A stretch of 36,767 nt of DNA, taken from NCBI RefSeq assembly GCF_009939195.1, contig NZ_JAACKC010000012.1, positions 1 through 36,767 of the forward strand, in the 5' to 3' direction. Made by a program: the position numbers and the translations under genes. Shown piece after piece: positions 8,977 through 16,703 of this stretch (positions within the stretch are counted from its first letter, which is position 1; every line of letters begins with the position of its first letter). The stretch is from Acinetobacter kanungonis (lineage in GTDB: Bacteria > Pseudomonadota > Gammaproteobacteria > Pseudomonadales > Moraxellaceae). Below the pieces are notes generated by a model. It ran no database searches, had not been told where the DNA came from, and saw only the letters and a program-made list of their open reading frames with translations.

Positions 8977-9573
8977 ATGGATAAATATGGGGAAATGGGT
9001 GACAGCCTGTATTGTTACCCTGGCACAAATATCCTAAAGAACAAACTCAATATTCATGATGAACAAATTTTAGAACAAGCTGAACTAGAACTGTCTGGAT
9101 TGGCAAGTAACTTAATTGAATATGCTGAACCACCTTACGACTTACAATACTTAAAATCAATTCATGCGCAGCTCTTTGGCGACTTATACGACTGGGCAGG
9201 AAAGTTAAGACAAATCGATATTTCCAAAGGTGACACCCGTTTTTGTAATTTTTCCCGTATTGAAATTGAAACCAATAAACTACTCAAACCGCTTCAAGAA
9301 AAAAAATACTTTCAAGGCTTAGCACCACAACAACTGATTCCTCAACTTGCCGACTTGTATTGTGAGCTTAATGTCATACACCCATTCCGTGAAGGTAATG
9401 GACGTACACAACGGATTTTCTTTGAGCATCTGATTGCTCATTGTGGTTATGGTATTGATTGGTCTCGCATTGACTCTCAACAACAATGGATTCAAGCCAA
9501 TATTGAAGGTTTTTATGGTAATTTAAATCCATTAATTAAGATTTTTGAAATATGCTTTATTCAAAATACCTAA
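8977..9573 (+). CDS. fic: Fic-domain toxin (AMP transferase)
   Basis: A 198-aa Fic protein, the usual length for stand-alone class I Fic toxins. It carries the catalytic motif HPFREGNGRTQR, matching HPFx[D/E]GNGRxxR: the His takes the proton from the target hydroxyl and the GNGR anion hole binds the ATP phosphates. The beta-hairpin flap that positions the target lies in DISKGDTRFCNF. Such enzymes transfer AMP from ATP to a Ser, Thr or Tyr of a target; targets of related toxins include gyrase and topoisomerase IV. The N-terminus (YCYPGTNILKNKLNIHD) is typical of the YhfG-linked subgroup. A second ATG lies 4 bp upstream in another frame, so start 8977 is kept. Its role is probably plasmid or island stabilisation. 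Confidence 0.9.
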   Translation: MDKYGEMGDSLYCYPGTNILKNKLNIHDEQILEQAELELSGLASNLIEYAEPPYDLQYLKSIHAQLFGDLYDWAGKLRQIDISKGDTRFCNFSRIEIETNKLLKPLQEKKYFQGLAPQQLIPQLADLYCELNVIHPFREGNGRTQRIFFEHLIAHCGYGIDWSRIDSQQQWIQANIEGFYGNLNPLIKIFEICFIQNT

Positions 9574-9600
9574 AATTTAAGTAGTCGAAGCCCACAATCC

Positions 9601-9781
9601 TTAATGAGCCATCATCTTTGCTTCAATCCACTGATTAATTTCCCAAATAAACTAACAATCACGATTCTTAGAAATCTTAATACTCTTCGGGTAATTTAGG
9701 ATCGTAATATTCAGATTACTTATCCAGAATTGAATAGATCGTTAACTTAGATAGACTTTTAAGCAATGTAACTTGCCGCAT
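9601..9781 (-). pseudogene. AlpA-like excisionase/regulator, decayed
   Basis: Reading from ATG 9781 gives MRQVTLLKSLSKLTIYSILDK, a TAA, then SEYYDPKLP. After a one-base frameshift it continues KSIKISKNRDC, a TAG, then FIWEINQWIEAKMMAH and a stop at 9601. This matches AlpA-type small DNA-binding proteins in order: SxSTIYRLL helix, DPxFPKPIKIS, then W..SEI..WIEAR. AlpA proteins act as excisionases or integrase activators in P4-type islands. Two in-frame stops and one frameshift leave no product. Its presence fits a former integrative element in this block. Confidence 0.65.
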
Positions 9782-11005
9782 GTTTATCAACATATGTCTC
9801 AAAAAAGTCTGCCCATACATAGATTTATGGCGTTTAGTGCTTAAATTTCAGATTAATCTTCGTCTGATGACCTGAATGGATGTTACAGATTACATGCAGG
9901 TGAATTACTCTGTGGCTGTATCATGGCTTTTGTGCAATCCAATCCATTTGATCCGAATGTTCTCTTTTGCAATAAAGCAGCCTCTTCTGCTTTTCCTGAA
10001 CCAACGAACTATGTCATTGATTTGATTCAACCGACAACAGTGATGCTGAATCAAATCTCCAAAGAAGGGATTAAATGCAAGAAATGTGGTAAGAAAAAGA
10101 TAGGGGATGGAAGTTATTATCCGTCTAATTGGAACCAGCCCATGAGTCGAGATCAGTTGAGTAAGAATCATTTTAAATGAATAAGAGAAGGATGGCTTAC
10201 CTCACTTCTCCGAATAACAATGCTATGCTTTTCAACCAAGGTTATAAATTGGCAACTACATTTCATTCTTCTTCATGCTGGTCCTATAGCCTGTAGACAA
10301 TTACTACATCATTTGCATTCAATGCTCAATACAGCCTGTCAGCAGAACCGCAGCGATACTTTTTTTCGTGCATACATGTAGTGTTTAAATCCATTCATTT
10401 TTCAATGATCCTCTGCCGTTTATCACATTTATGGTCGATCTTTAACCTTGTGAAAAATGCACATACCGATCCCTTCAAACTGTCAAATTTATGTATGCAT
10501 GACATTTAAAGAAAATTATCTGATCAATTTTTTTAGGTAAAATTCATCAAGAAAAAAGTTATTATTATTCATAACATCACCAATAACCACATAAAAACAA
10601 TAATTTAATAAATTATTCTTCCAATTTTTTTATATTTAGTGTTATTACCTCTAAATCCATGTTTACCACCTTCTATTACATAAGTAATTTAGAAGTATCC
10701 ACGATATAAATTGCTTGCCCTCACACCTCTCCCCTCTCACGCCCAAAAAATTTATACTGAAAGGCAGATTAAGCCCGTTCGAGTTACATATAGCCGCATG
10801 CTATATTGAAAGCATTAAGAAAATATCCTCAATATTTATAGGATTTTTAAAGTATGAACTAATTTTCGAAGAACCCTTTCTAAGTAATGTGACCTATTAG
10901 GAAAAATGAAAATACTGAAATCTCCGTATCAACAATCAGTCAAAGTACATCCTGATGATTTTCTGTAACCGATACCCAAGGACTATACCTACCCTTCTGA
11001 TGTGC
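9782..11005. other. 1.2 kb of mostly degraded, gene-poor DNA
   Basis: No convincing intact gene was found. The best candidate is an 85-codon ORF at 9923-10180 (+) that reads back in frame without a stop to about 9857. It starts SDDLNGCYRLHAGELLCGCI and includes FVQSNPFDPNVLFCNKAASSAF and a CKKCGKK zinc-ribbon-like pair. It may be the remains of a larger gene; the family is not recognised. Around 10260-10380 another short open stretch (LLHAGPIACRQLLHHLHS) looks protein-like but has no start. A 61-codon ORF at 10715-10900 has no coding features. The stretch 10530-10720 is very AT-rich. Confidence 0.5.
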
Positions 11006-11019
11006 TGTGCAACAAAGCC
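11006..11019 (-). repeat. IS5-type terminal sequence, right copy (inverted)
   Basis: TGTGCAACAAAGCC is the exact reverse complement of the 14-bp tip at 1607-1620. No transposase coding sequence could be recognised just inside it, so either the element here was deleted internally or the two tips bracket the whole 9.4-kb block. The neighbouring bases differ beyond the 14 bp. Confidence 0.65.
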
Positions 11020-11032
11020 CTCCTTAGCCACA

Positions 11033-11044
11033 CTATAGCTATAG
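11033..11044. promoter_or_regulatory. perfect 12-bp palindrome before hipB, possible operator
   Basis: CTATAGCTATAG is self-complementary and lies 57 bp before the hipB start, where an autoregulatory HipB operator would be expected. It does not match the E. coli HipB operator (TATCC-N8-GGATA), so the assignment rests on position and symmetry only. Confidence 0.3.
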
Positions 11045-11100
11045 ATTAATTCCATTATTTTGTGATTTAATTAAATTATTCATTCTTAAGACCCAATTTA

Positions 11101-11406
11101 ATGGATTTATATTTCACTAAACCAGAAGAAGTTGTGACTCTTTTAGGTGAGCGTTTACGTAAGCAACGACTCTTTCTGGAGATGTCTCAAGCTGAGGTAG
11201 CAGCACGCGCTGGTGTCGGCGTGAATACAGTTTCGAATCTTGAAGCGGGACGAAATGTATCTGTTGAAAATTTAGTCCGTATTGCAATGGTCTTGGGTCG
11301 ATTAAACGAACTTCAGGAACTATTTAAACCTCAGCTTAACAGTGTGAATGACATTCTTCGCTATGAGAGTCAAAGTAAGCGCCACCGTATTAAGAGGAAG
11401 GGATAA
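11101..11406 (+). CDS. hipB: HipB-like antitoxin, XRE-type repressor
   Basis: A 101-aa protein with one XRE/Cro-type helix-turn-helix (about residues 14-70: LGERLRKQRLFLEMSQAEVA, VGVNTVSNLEAGRNVSVENL). The tail is basic and probably disordered (SKRHRIKRKG). It would bind the operon promoter and neutralise the HipA kinase encoded next; its TAA shares one base with the hipA ATG (TAATG), so translation is coupled. No strong ribosome-binding site precedes ATG 11101, which is consistent with modest expression or a leaderless-like message. Confidence 0.85.
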   Translation: MDLYFTKPEEVVTLLGERLRKQRLFLEMSQAEVAARAGVGVNTVSNLEAGRNVSVENLVRIAMVLGRLNELQELFKPQLNSVNDILRYESQSKRHRIKRKG

Positions 11407-12671
11407 TGCTCAATAGACTTAATGTTTATTACAACGGTTGGGGCGAATCATGGTTATGGGGAACGCTGATTAGTTCAACAGCCACGACAGGTAGACCCAC
11501 CATTGCTTTTGAATATAGTCCAGAAGCAATACAGCAAGGTGTTGAGCTCTCTTCTTACTTGCTGCCTTTAAAAGGTCTACCATTCAGACAAGGTTTTCCT
11601 ACTCATCAAATGGGACTCCCAGGTCCAGTCTATGACGCTTTACCAGATGGTTGGGGCATGATGTTGATGGATCGATATTTCAAAAAAATTGGCTTAAATT
11701 CAGCACGAATTGGACCTTTGGAGCGTCTGACCTATATTAGTAGTCACGCAATGGGTGCCCTCTCCTTTGAACCTTGTGTTGCTGACATGCAAACCTCAGA
11801 AAATATCCCTTTACAACAACTGGCCCAGGAAGTTCAAGAAGTACTCAAAGGTGAAGGTGGTGAATTTCTACAGCATTTATTGGTCATGGGTGGCTCCCCT
11901 CAAGGTGCCAGACCAAAAGCGTTGGTTTACCGAGATCCTGTCAATTTAGAGTTTTCGACTCAAGATTCTGATCAACATGAAGCCTGGCTGATTAAGTTTC
12001 CTGCTCAGCAAGAGCATCCTGAAGTCTGCGCCATTGAAGCCGTCTATGCAGAATGTTTGCGACTTTGTGCAATTGAGACTCCAGATACCCATTTCTTTAA
12101 TTTGCCCAATGGTTTAACGGCTTTTGCTTCTAAACGATTCGATCGTCAAAATGGTATGCGGATTCCAATGCAGAGTTTGGCTGCATATACAGGAGCAGAC
12201 TATAAAGTTCCAGGTAGCCTAGACTATCGCAATTTTCTCCGGGCAACCTTGATGTGTACGCAAGATGTACGAGAAAGATTGCATGCTTTTAAACGTGCTG
12301 TGTTTAATGTGCTTTTCAATAATCGGGATGACCATACTAAGAACTTTTCATTTCTCATGGAGAAAAATGGTCAATGGAAATTGGCTCCAGCCTATGATGT
12401 GACCTTCTGCGAGGGTCCAGGTGGTTATCATCAAATGGACATTATGGGAGAAGCGCTCAATATTTCCCGAAATGACATACATAAACTCGGTACTTCAGAA
12501 GCCAATCTGACCTCTCCAGAAATCGATGAGATCATCCTAGTCATGCGAGAAATTGCACTTCAATTTAGTCAAATTGCACAGCGCCTTTATCCCAATCAAA
12601 TTCGAGCATCTACCCTAGAGATGATTCAATCACGGATTCAACAAAATGTTGATTTTTTAACTAAAACTTAA
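11406..12671 (+). CDS. hipA: HipA-family Ser/Thr kinase toxin
   Basis: A 421-aa protein of typical HipA length (about 410-440). The N-terminal subdomain reads LNVYYNGWGESWLWGTLISS. The ATP-binding loop is VMGGSPQGARPKALVY. The catalytic loop with the base Asp and metal-binding Asn is in NNRDDHTKNFSF, and the second metal Asp is in LAPAYDVTF. E. coli HipA phosphorylates glutamyl-tRNA synthetase and causes growth arrest; related kinases hit other tRNA synthetases, so the target here is open. It is translationally coupled to hipB. The catalytic residues look intact, so the toxin is probably active. It likely helps maintain the plasmid. Confidence 0.9.
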   Translation: MLNRLNVYYNGWGESWLWGTLISSTATTGRPTIAFEYSPEAIQQGVELSSYLLPLKGLPFRQGFPTHQMGLPGPVYDALPDGWGMMLMDRYFKKIGLNSARIGPLERLTYISSHAMGALSFEPCVADMQTSENIPLQQLAQEVQEVLKGEGGEFLQHLLVMGGSPQGARPKALVYRDPVNLEFSTQDSDQHEAWLIKFPAQQEHPEVCAIEAVYAECLRLCAIETPDTHFFNLPNGLTAFASKRFDRQNGMRIPMQSLAAYTGADYKVPGSLDYRNFLRATLMCTQDVRERLHAFKRAVFNVLFNNRDDHTKNFSFLMEKNGQWKLAPAYDVTFCEGPGGYHQMDIMGEALNISRNDIHKLGTSEANLTSPEIDEIILVMREIALQFSQIAQRLYPNQIRASTLEMIQSRIQQNVDFLTKT

Positions 12672-13067
12672 ACAAAAATACTTATTCAGAGCAGCCATAA
12701 TATTCTTCCTAAAAAAACAAGGAGCCTTATGATGATACGTTTACTCACTCGCTAAATAGAAACGTGCTGCTTTGAACAGTTAAACATTTAGGTAGGATAA
12801 TAGAAAACTGGTCCGGCTATTATCACAGTAGTTAGGCTAAAACCAAGAAGTAATGCGTCAAATTAGTAAACGATAAATAGTCAAAAAAGATTTTTTCAAG
12901 TCAGGTTAATGAGATGAATGTGAGAATTACTGTCCTAGATAAATTTACAGAAATTGACCAGTCTACTAACCAGATTGTAATTTGAATTACAATAGTTAGT
13001 GAAAATGTCTGCTTTTAAATATTTGCTTAACATAACCAAAACTATCTAGAAGATATTTATCTTAAAA
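12672..13067. other. 396-bp intergenic region with a long palindrome
   Basis: No gene was found between hipA and the convergent EamA gene. ATTGTAATT (12974-12982) and AATTACAAT (12985-12993) form a perfect inverted repeat around TG. It is extended outward by ACTAAC (12965-12970) and GTTAGT (12995-13000). The hairpin lacks a following T-run, so it is a poor intrinsic terminator; a protein-binding or recombination site is possible. A 22-bp upstream stretch resembles nothing known. Confidence 0.5.
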
Positions 13068-13982
13068 TCAATTGGTTGAGTATATTTTTTCATGATTAAG
13101 ATTGGTTTTACCCAGAATCACATTGAGCAATGACACGCTAATAATCAACATTATCCCAAATATCTGCGCATTGGAAAGCTGTACATTGGCGAACAGGCTG
13201 GCAAGAATGACTGCTGTCAATGGTTCAAAAATAGTATAAATAGAAGCTTGCGATGCTTTTAAATACTTCAGTCCATAGGTATATAAAGCAAAAGGTAATA
13301 ACGTGCCAAACACAACTAATAAGATACAGGCAATCACAATATTGAAGTCTAAATTCGAGACCAGACTTTCAATTTCTTGGAAGTGAATAAAGGGAAAAAT
13401 CGCAAGCGCACTGACCATCATTGAACTGAACAGTAAAAAAGTCGGGCTGTAGTGATCAATAATATCTTTACCAATCACCCCATAAGCAGCATAACAAATG
13501 CCCGAGGCTAAACCAAATAGCACCCCCGTCATATTGAGTTGATTATCACCAAGCATCATACATGCAACACCACTCACAGCCACAAAAGTAAGCATAATTG
13601 ACTTTAACGTTATTTGCTCTTTCAAAAAAATAAAAGAAAGTACCACACTCCAAATAGGAGCTGTATAAAGCAATGCTACTGCTATAGCTGGTCCAACATG
13701 TTGTACAGCATTAAAATAACAGAAAGTCATTCCAAGCATACCTAGTAATGATTGAATGACCAATTTAGGAATATCTTTAAATTGCAGTGTTCGTAGAACC
13801 TTATAAAGAAAAGGTAAAAAAGCCAATAAACAAATAAATGTACCGACAATCCGTAATCCTGTTACTGAACTATTACTCACGCCTGCATTTGCCAATTGGG
13901 TACTGGCAATGCCTAAAGTCCCCCAACCTATTGCCCCCATAATTACCAATAAAGCACCAAACCATTGTGATTGTGTATTCAT
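13068..13982 (-). CDS. EamA/DMT-family inner-membrane transporter
   Basis: A 304-aa protein with about ten predicted membrane helices in two EamA repeats (first repeat to about residue 140, second from about 150). This is the usual size of drug/metabolite transporters of the RhaT/YdcZ type. Recognisable pieces are GAIGWGTLGIAS at the start and PFALYTYGLKYLKASQASIYTIFEPLTAVI in the second repeat, the hallmark PxxA region. It follows the MHS transporter by 46 bp on the same strand, so it probably belongs to the creatine operon. It could export or import an amino acid or a catabolite such as urea or sarcosine; the substrate is not visible in the sequence. Confidence 0.85.
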   Translation of the reverse strand: MNTQSQWFGALLVIMGAIGWGTLGIASTQLANAGVSNSSVTGLRIVGTFICLLAFLPFLYKVLRTLQFKDIPKLVIQSLLGMLGMTFCYFNAVQHVGPAIAVALLYTAPIWSVVLSFIFLKEQITLKSIMLTFVAVSGVACMMLGDNQLNMTGVLFGLASGICYAAYGVIGKDIIDHYSPTFLLFSSMMVSALAIFPFIHFQEIESLVSNLDFNIVIACILLVVFGTLLPFALYTYGLKYLKASQASIYTIFEPLTAVILASLFANVQLSNAQIFGIMLIISVSLLNVILGKTNLNHEKIYSTN

Positions 13983-14028
13983 ACTTTTGTTCCCTACAAC
14001 GAGTTTACAAAGGTCTCATCCAAGAGGA

Positions 14029-15312
14029 TTAGACCGTGACAAGTTTCGCTTTATTGCTCTGAACCAATACGCTCATGCTAAATAAGGCAATCACAATTAA
14101 AATAAAGGCTGGTGCTAAAGTACTACCTGTACTGTGAATCAACCATGTTGCAAATAGTGGAATCGTACCGCCCAGCAATGCATTCGCTGTATTAAAACTA
14201 AATGCAAAACCAGTATAACGCACATGCACAGGGAAAAGTTCAGTGAGGTATGCAGGCAAACTGCCATCATTCATCGCAAGTAGGCTACAGAAAACCAATT
14301 GAATGATGATCATGCCAATAAATGATGTACCAGATAAGAAATAGAACAATGGGAAAGTTAAAATTATAAAGCCTATACATGCCATAGCTAACATTTTATT
14401 ACGGCCAATACGGTCAGAATATTTACCCATCATAAATACAATGCCGATGTAAAATGCTAAAGAAATAGCCCCAGAAATAAAAGATTCGGTTTTATTTACC
14501 CCCAACTCAGTTGACAAATAATTTGGCATGTAGCTAAAAATTAAGTAGAAGGCAGTAGCATTTAACGATGCTATTGCAAACGCTTTAAATAATGGCTGAC
14601 GGTATTCTGTAAATAATGCTTTAATCGGGAAAGTTTCTTTCTGACTTGTTTTTTGATGTGCCACAAATTCGGGGGTATCTTCAAGTTTGAGACGAATGAA
14701 ACGACCTATTAAACCCAGTGGTGCAGCCAATAAGAATGGTATTCTCCAGCCGTATTCATATAAGAATGATTCTGACATCCATGCAAACATCGCAGCTGAC
14801 ATTAATGAACCTAACAATAAACCTGCCGCTGTACTGGCCGGCACTAAGCTGGTATATAAGCCCTTTTTATTTTTAGGTGCGTATTCAGCTAAAAAATTTG
14901 ATGCACCAGCATATTCACCTGAAGCAGAAAAACCTTGGATCATCCGAAAGAAAAGCAATAAAAGCGGTGCAAATATTCCAATAGAAGCATAATTCGGTAA
15001 GAGCGCAATACACATAGTTGCCAACGTCATAATCATAATTGACCAAGACAGTGCATGTTTTCGCCCGTATTTATCACCAATATATCCCCAGAAAATTCCA
15101 CCAAAAGGCCGAACAATAAAGGACAATGCAAAGATGGCGTAGGTTGACATTAATGCAACTACCGGATCGCTACTTGGAAAGAAAACCAAAGCAATCACAG
15201 TGGCTAAAAAACCATAAGCCGCATAATCAAACCATTCGACAAAGTTACCAATAAAACTCGCAGTGGCAACACGTTTTAAAGTGTTTTGATCAGATTTAGC
15301 TTTTTCATTCAT
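14029..15312 (-). CDS. MFS transporter, metabolite:H+ symporter (MHS) family
   Basis: A 427-aa, 12-helix proton symporter. MHS-family marks are NFVEWFDYAAYGFLAT in helix 1, GYIGDKYGRKHAL in loop 2-3, GEYAGASNFLAEYAPKNKKG, GKYSDRIGRNKML in the central loop, and NDGSLPAYLTELFPVHVRYTG near the end. Relatives such as ProP, ShiA and KgtP take up betaine, proline, shikimate or dicarboxylates. Next to creatinase, a role in uptake of creatine or sarcosine is a reasonable inference. The start at 15312 (MNEKAKSD) is preferred over an in-frame codon 27 codons upstream, because GGAG lies 9 bases before it and because the upstream region forms the terminator hairpin. Confidence 0.88.
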   Translation of the reverse strand: MNEKAKSDQNTLKRVATASFIGNFVEWFDYAAYGFLATVIALVFFPSSDPVVALMSTYAIFALSFIVRPFGGIFWGYIGDKYGRKHALSWSIMIMTLATMCIALLPNYASIGIFAPLLLLFFRMIQGFSASGEYAGASNFLAEYAPKNKKGLYTSLVPASTAAGLLLGSLMSAAMFAWMSESFLYEYGWRIPFLLAAPLGLIGRFIRLKLEDTPEFVAHQKTSQKETFPIKALFTEYRQPLFKAFAIASLNATAFYLIFSYMPNYLSTELGVNKTESFISGAISLAFYIGIVFMMGKYSDRIGRNKMLAMACIGFIILTFPLFYFLSGTSFIGMIIIQLVFCSLLAMNDGSLPAYLTELFPVHVRYTGFAFSFNTANALLGGTIPLFATWLIHSTGSTLAPAFILIVIALFSMSVLVQSNKAKLVTV

Positions 15313-15327
15313 ATTATTTTCTCCACC

Positions 15328-15356
15328 AAAAAAGGCATCCCGATTTGGGATGCCTT
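15328..15356 (-). terminator. intrinsic terminator between creatinase and the MHS transporter
   Basis: On the minus strand AAGGCATCCC and GGGATGCCTT form a perfect 10-bp stem around a 5-base loop, running into TTTTTT. It begins 6 bp after the creatinase stop codon and ends just before the GGAG of the transporter gene. It should end most creatinase transcripts and leave partial read-through to the two transporter genes. Confidence 0.85.
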
Positions 15357-15361
15357 GTGAC

Positions 15362-16600
15362 TTATGCCTTGATAATGTTGTGCTCAGGGCCATAAGGGAA
15401 TTTAGTGATATTTTCAGTGCCTGATTCAGTCACCACCAAAATGTCATGTTCACGATAACCGCCCGCACCTGCCATACCTTGTGGCAACATAAGCATTGGC
15501 TCCATTGAAATCACCATTCCAGGTTCAATCACGGTATCGATATCTTCTCGAAGCTCTAAACCTGCTTCACGACCATAGTAGTGGGAAAGTACGCCGAATG
15601 AATGCCCATAGCCAAAAGTACGGTATTGAAGCAAACCTTCTTCACGGTAAATTTCATTTAATTCATTAGCAATATCACAGCACCGCGCACCAGGTTGAAT
15701 CAGTTTCAAACCTGCCTCATGCACTTTGACATTGGCTTGCCAAATTTTTAACGAAGCATCATCACAATGACTAAAGAACTGAGTCCGTTCAAGTGCAGTG
15801 TAATAACCCGCGATCATTGAAAAGCAGTTCAGACTTAAAATATCGCCTTTTTGCACTTGACGAGTAGTCACAGGGTTGTGTGCCCCATCAGTGTTAATGC
15901 CTGATTGGAACCAAGTCCAAGTATCCATTAATTCTGAATGCGGGGAACGTTTAGCAATTTCACGCACCATCGCTTGTGTCGATGCCAACGCGACTTCGTG
16001 CTCGTGCACTCCTTCTTTGACAGCCGCTGTTAAGGCAAAACCGCCAATATCACATACAGCTGCGCCATGTTTAATGTGCGCAATTTCTTCTAGAGATTTC
16101 ACCATACGCAGCTTCATACAAGCAGCACTAATATCGACAAATTCAACATTTGGCAAGAATGCTTTCAGCTTGTTTAATCGCTCAATCGGCAGATGATCAA
16201 ACTCAACCCCTACACGACCTTTGTTGGGAATTTCTTGTGCAACAGCACGGAAATAGTTATCACGCTGCCAATCGGTATAGACCACATTGTAGTCACCTAC
16301 TGTACGACGCCAAGGTTGACCACCATCAATATTGGCAGAAATACTCACCACCTTTTGATCTGTAACTACTACACCAAAAAAGCGACCAAATGAGCAATAC
16401 AGGAAATCAACGTAATAGTTGATGTTATGCATAGAACTGAATAAAACTGAATCAACTTGTTGATCCGCCATCATTTGACGTAATTTTCTATGACGGTTTT
16501 CATATTCTTCTTTTGAGAATGTTGATTGTACCTTTTCACCATTTTCAATTGTTAAAAGTGCAGGTAACGAGTCTTGGTGAACCTTCGCTTGGATATTCAT
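15362..16600 (-). CDS. creA: Creatinase (creatine amidinohydrolase)
   Basis: It hydrolyses creatine to sarcosine and urea in the cytoplasm. The 412-aa sequence closely resembles remembered Pseudomonas putida creatinase along its length: HNINYYVDFLYCSFGRFF, SANIDGGQPWRRTVGDYNVV, LMDTWTWFQSGINTDGAHNP, TFGYGHSFGVLSHYYGREAG and the C-terminal GGYREHDILV and ENITKFPYGPEHNII. H241 in GAHNPVTT corresponds to the catalytic His232 of the Pseudomonas enzyme. The fold is the metal-free pita-bread type of peptidase family M24. Start 16600 (MNIQAKVHQD) is used because AAGG lies upstream and it aligns with the family; longer in-frame starts would overlap the regulator gene. The neighbours are a GlxA-type regulator upstream and two transporters downstream. 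No sarcosine oxidase is in view, so sarcosine use must depend on other loci. Confidence 0.93.
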   Translation of the reverse strand: MNIQAKVHQDSLPALLTIENGEKVQSTFSKEEYENRHRKLRQMMADQQVDSVLFSSMHNINYYVDFLYCSFGRFFGVVVTDQKVVSISANIDGGQPWRRTVGDYNVVYTDWQRDNYFRAVAQEIPNKGRVGVEFDHLPIERLNKLKAFLPNVEFVDISAACMKLRMVKSLEEIAHIKHGAAVCDIGGFALTAAVKEGVHEHEVALASTQAMVREIAKRSPHSELMDTWTWFQSGINTDGAHNPVTTRQVQKGDILSLNCFSMIAGYYTALERTQFFSHCDDASLKIWQANVKVHEAGLKLIQPGARCCDIANELNEIYREEGLLQYRTFGYGHSFGVLSHYYGREAGLELREDIDTVIEPGMVISMEPMLMLPQGMAGAGGYREHDILVVTESGTENITKFPYGPEHNIIKA

Positions 16601-16703
16601 AGTGGATACCTTAGGGGGTAAGTGTTGGTATGAATTAAGCTTAGGTATTTTTTTAGAGGGTTTATTTTCAAAAAACGCTAAAAAGTTGTCAGAATACGAC
16701 AAA

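Noticed and set aside
9905..10171. 88-codon ORF on the minus strand
   Set aside because: It mirrors the plus-strand ORF at 9923-10180, which has the more protein-like sequence; no start signal or family.
10715..10900. 61-codon ORF on the plus strand
   Set aside because: It lies in AT-rich degraded DNA, has no ribosome-binding site and no recognisable sequence.
1598..11028. Simple IS5-type composite transposon
   Set aside because: The 9 bp outside the two ends (TTTTAAAAC and CTCCTTAGC) are not a target duplication, and no transposase is recognisable at the right end.
13018..13050. Xer/dif-type (pdif) site
   Set aside because: CTTAACATAA resembles one half-site, but the other half matches at only about 5 of 11 positions, so the site is not supported.
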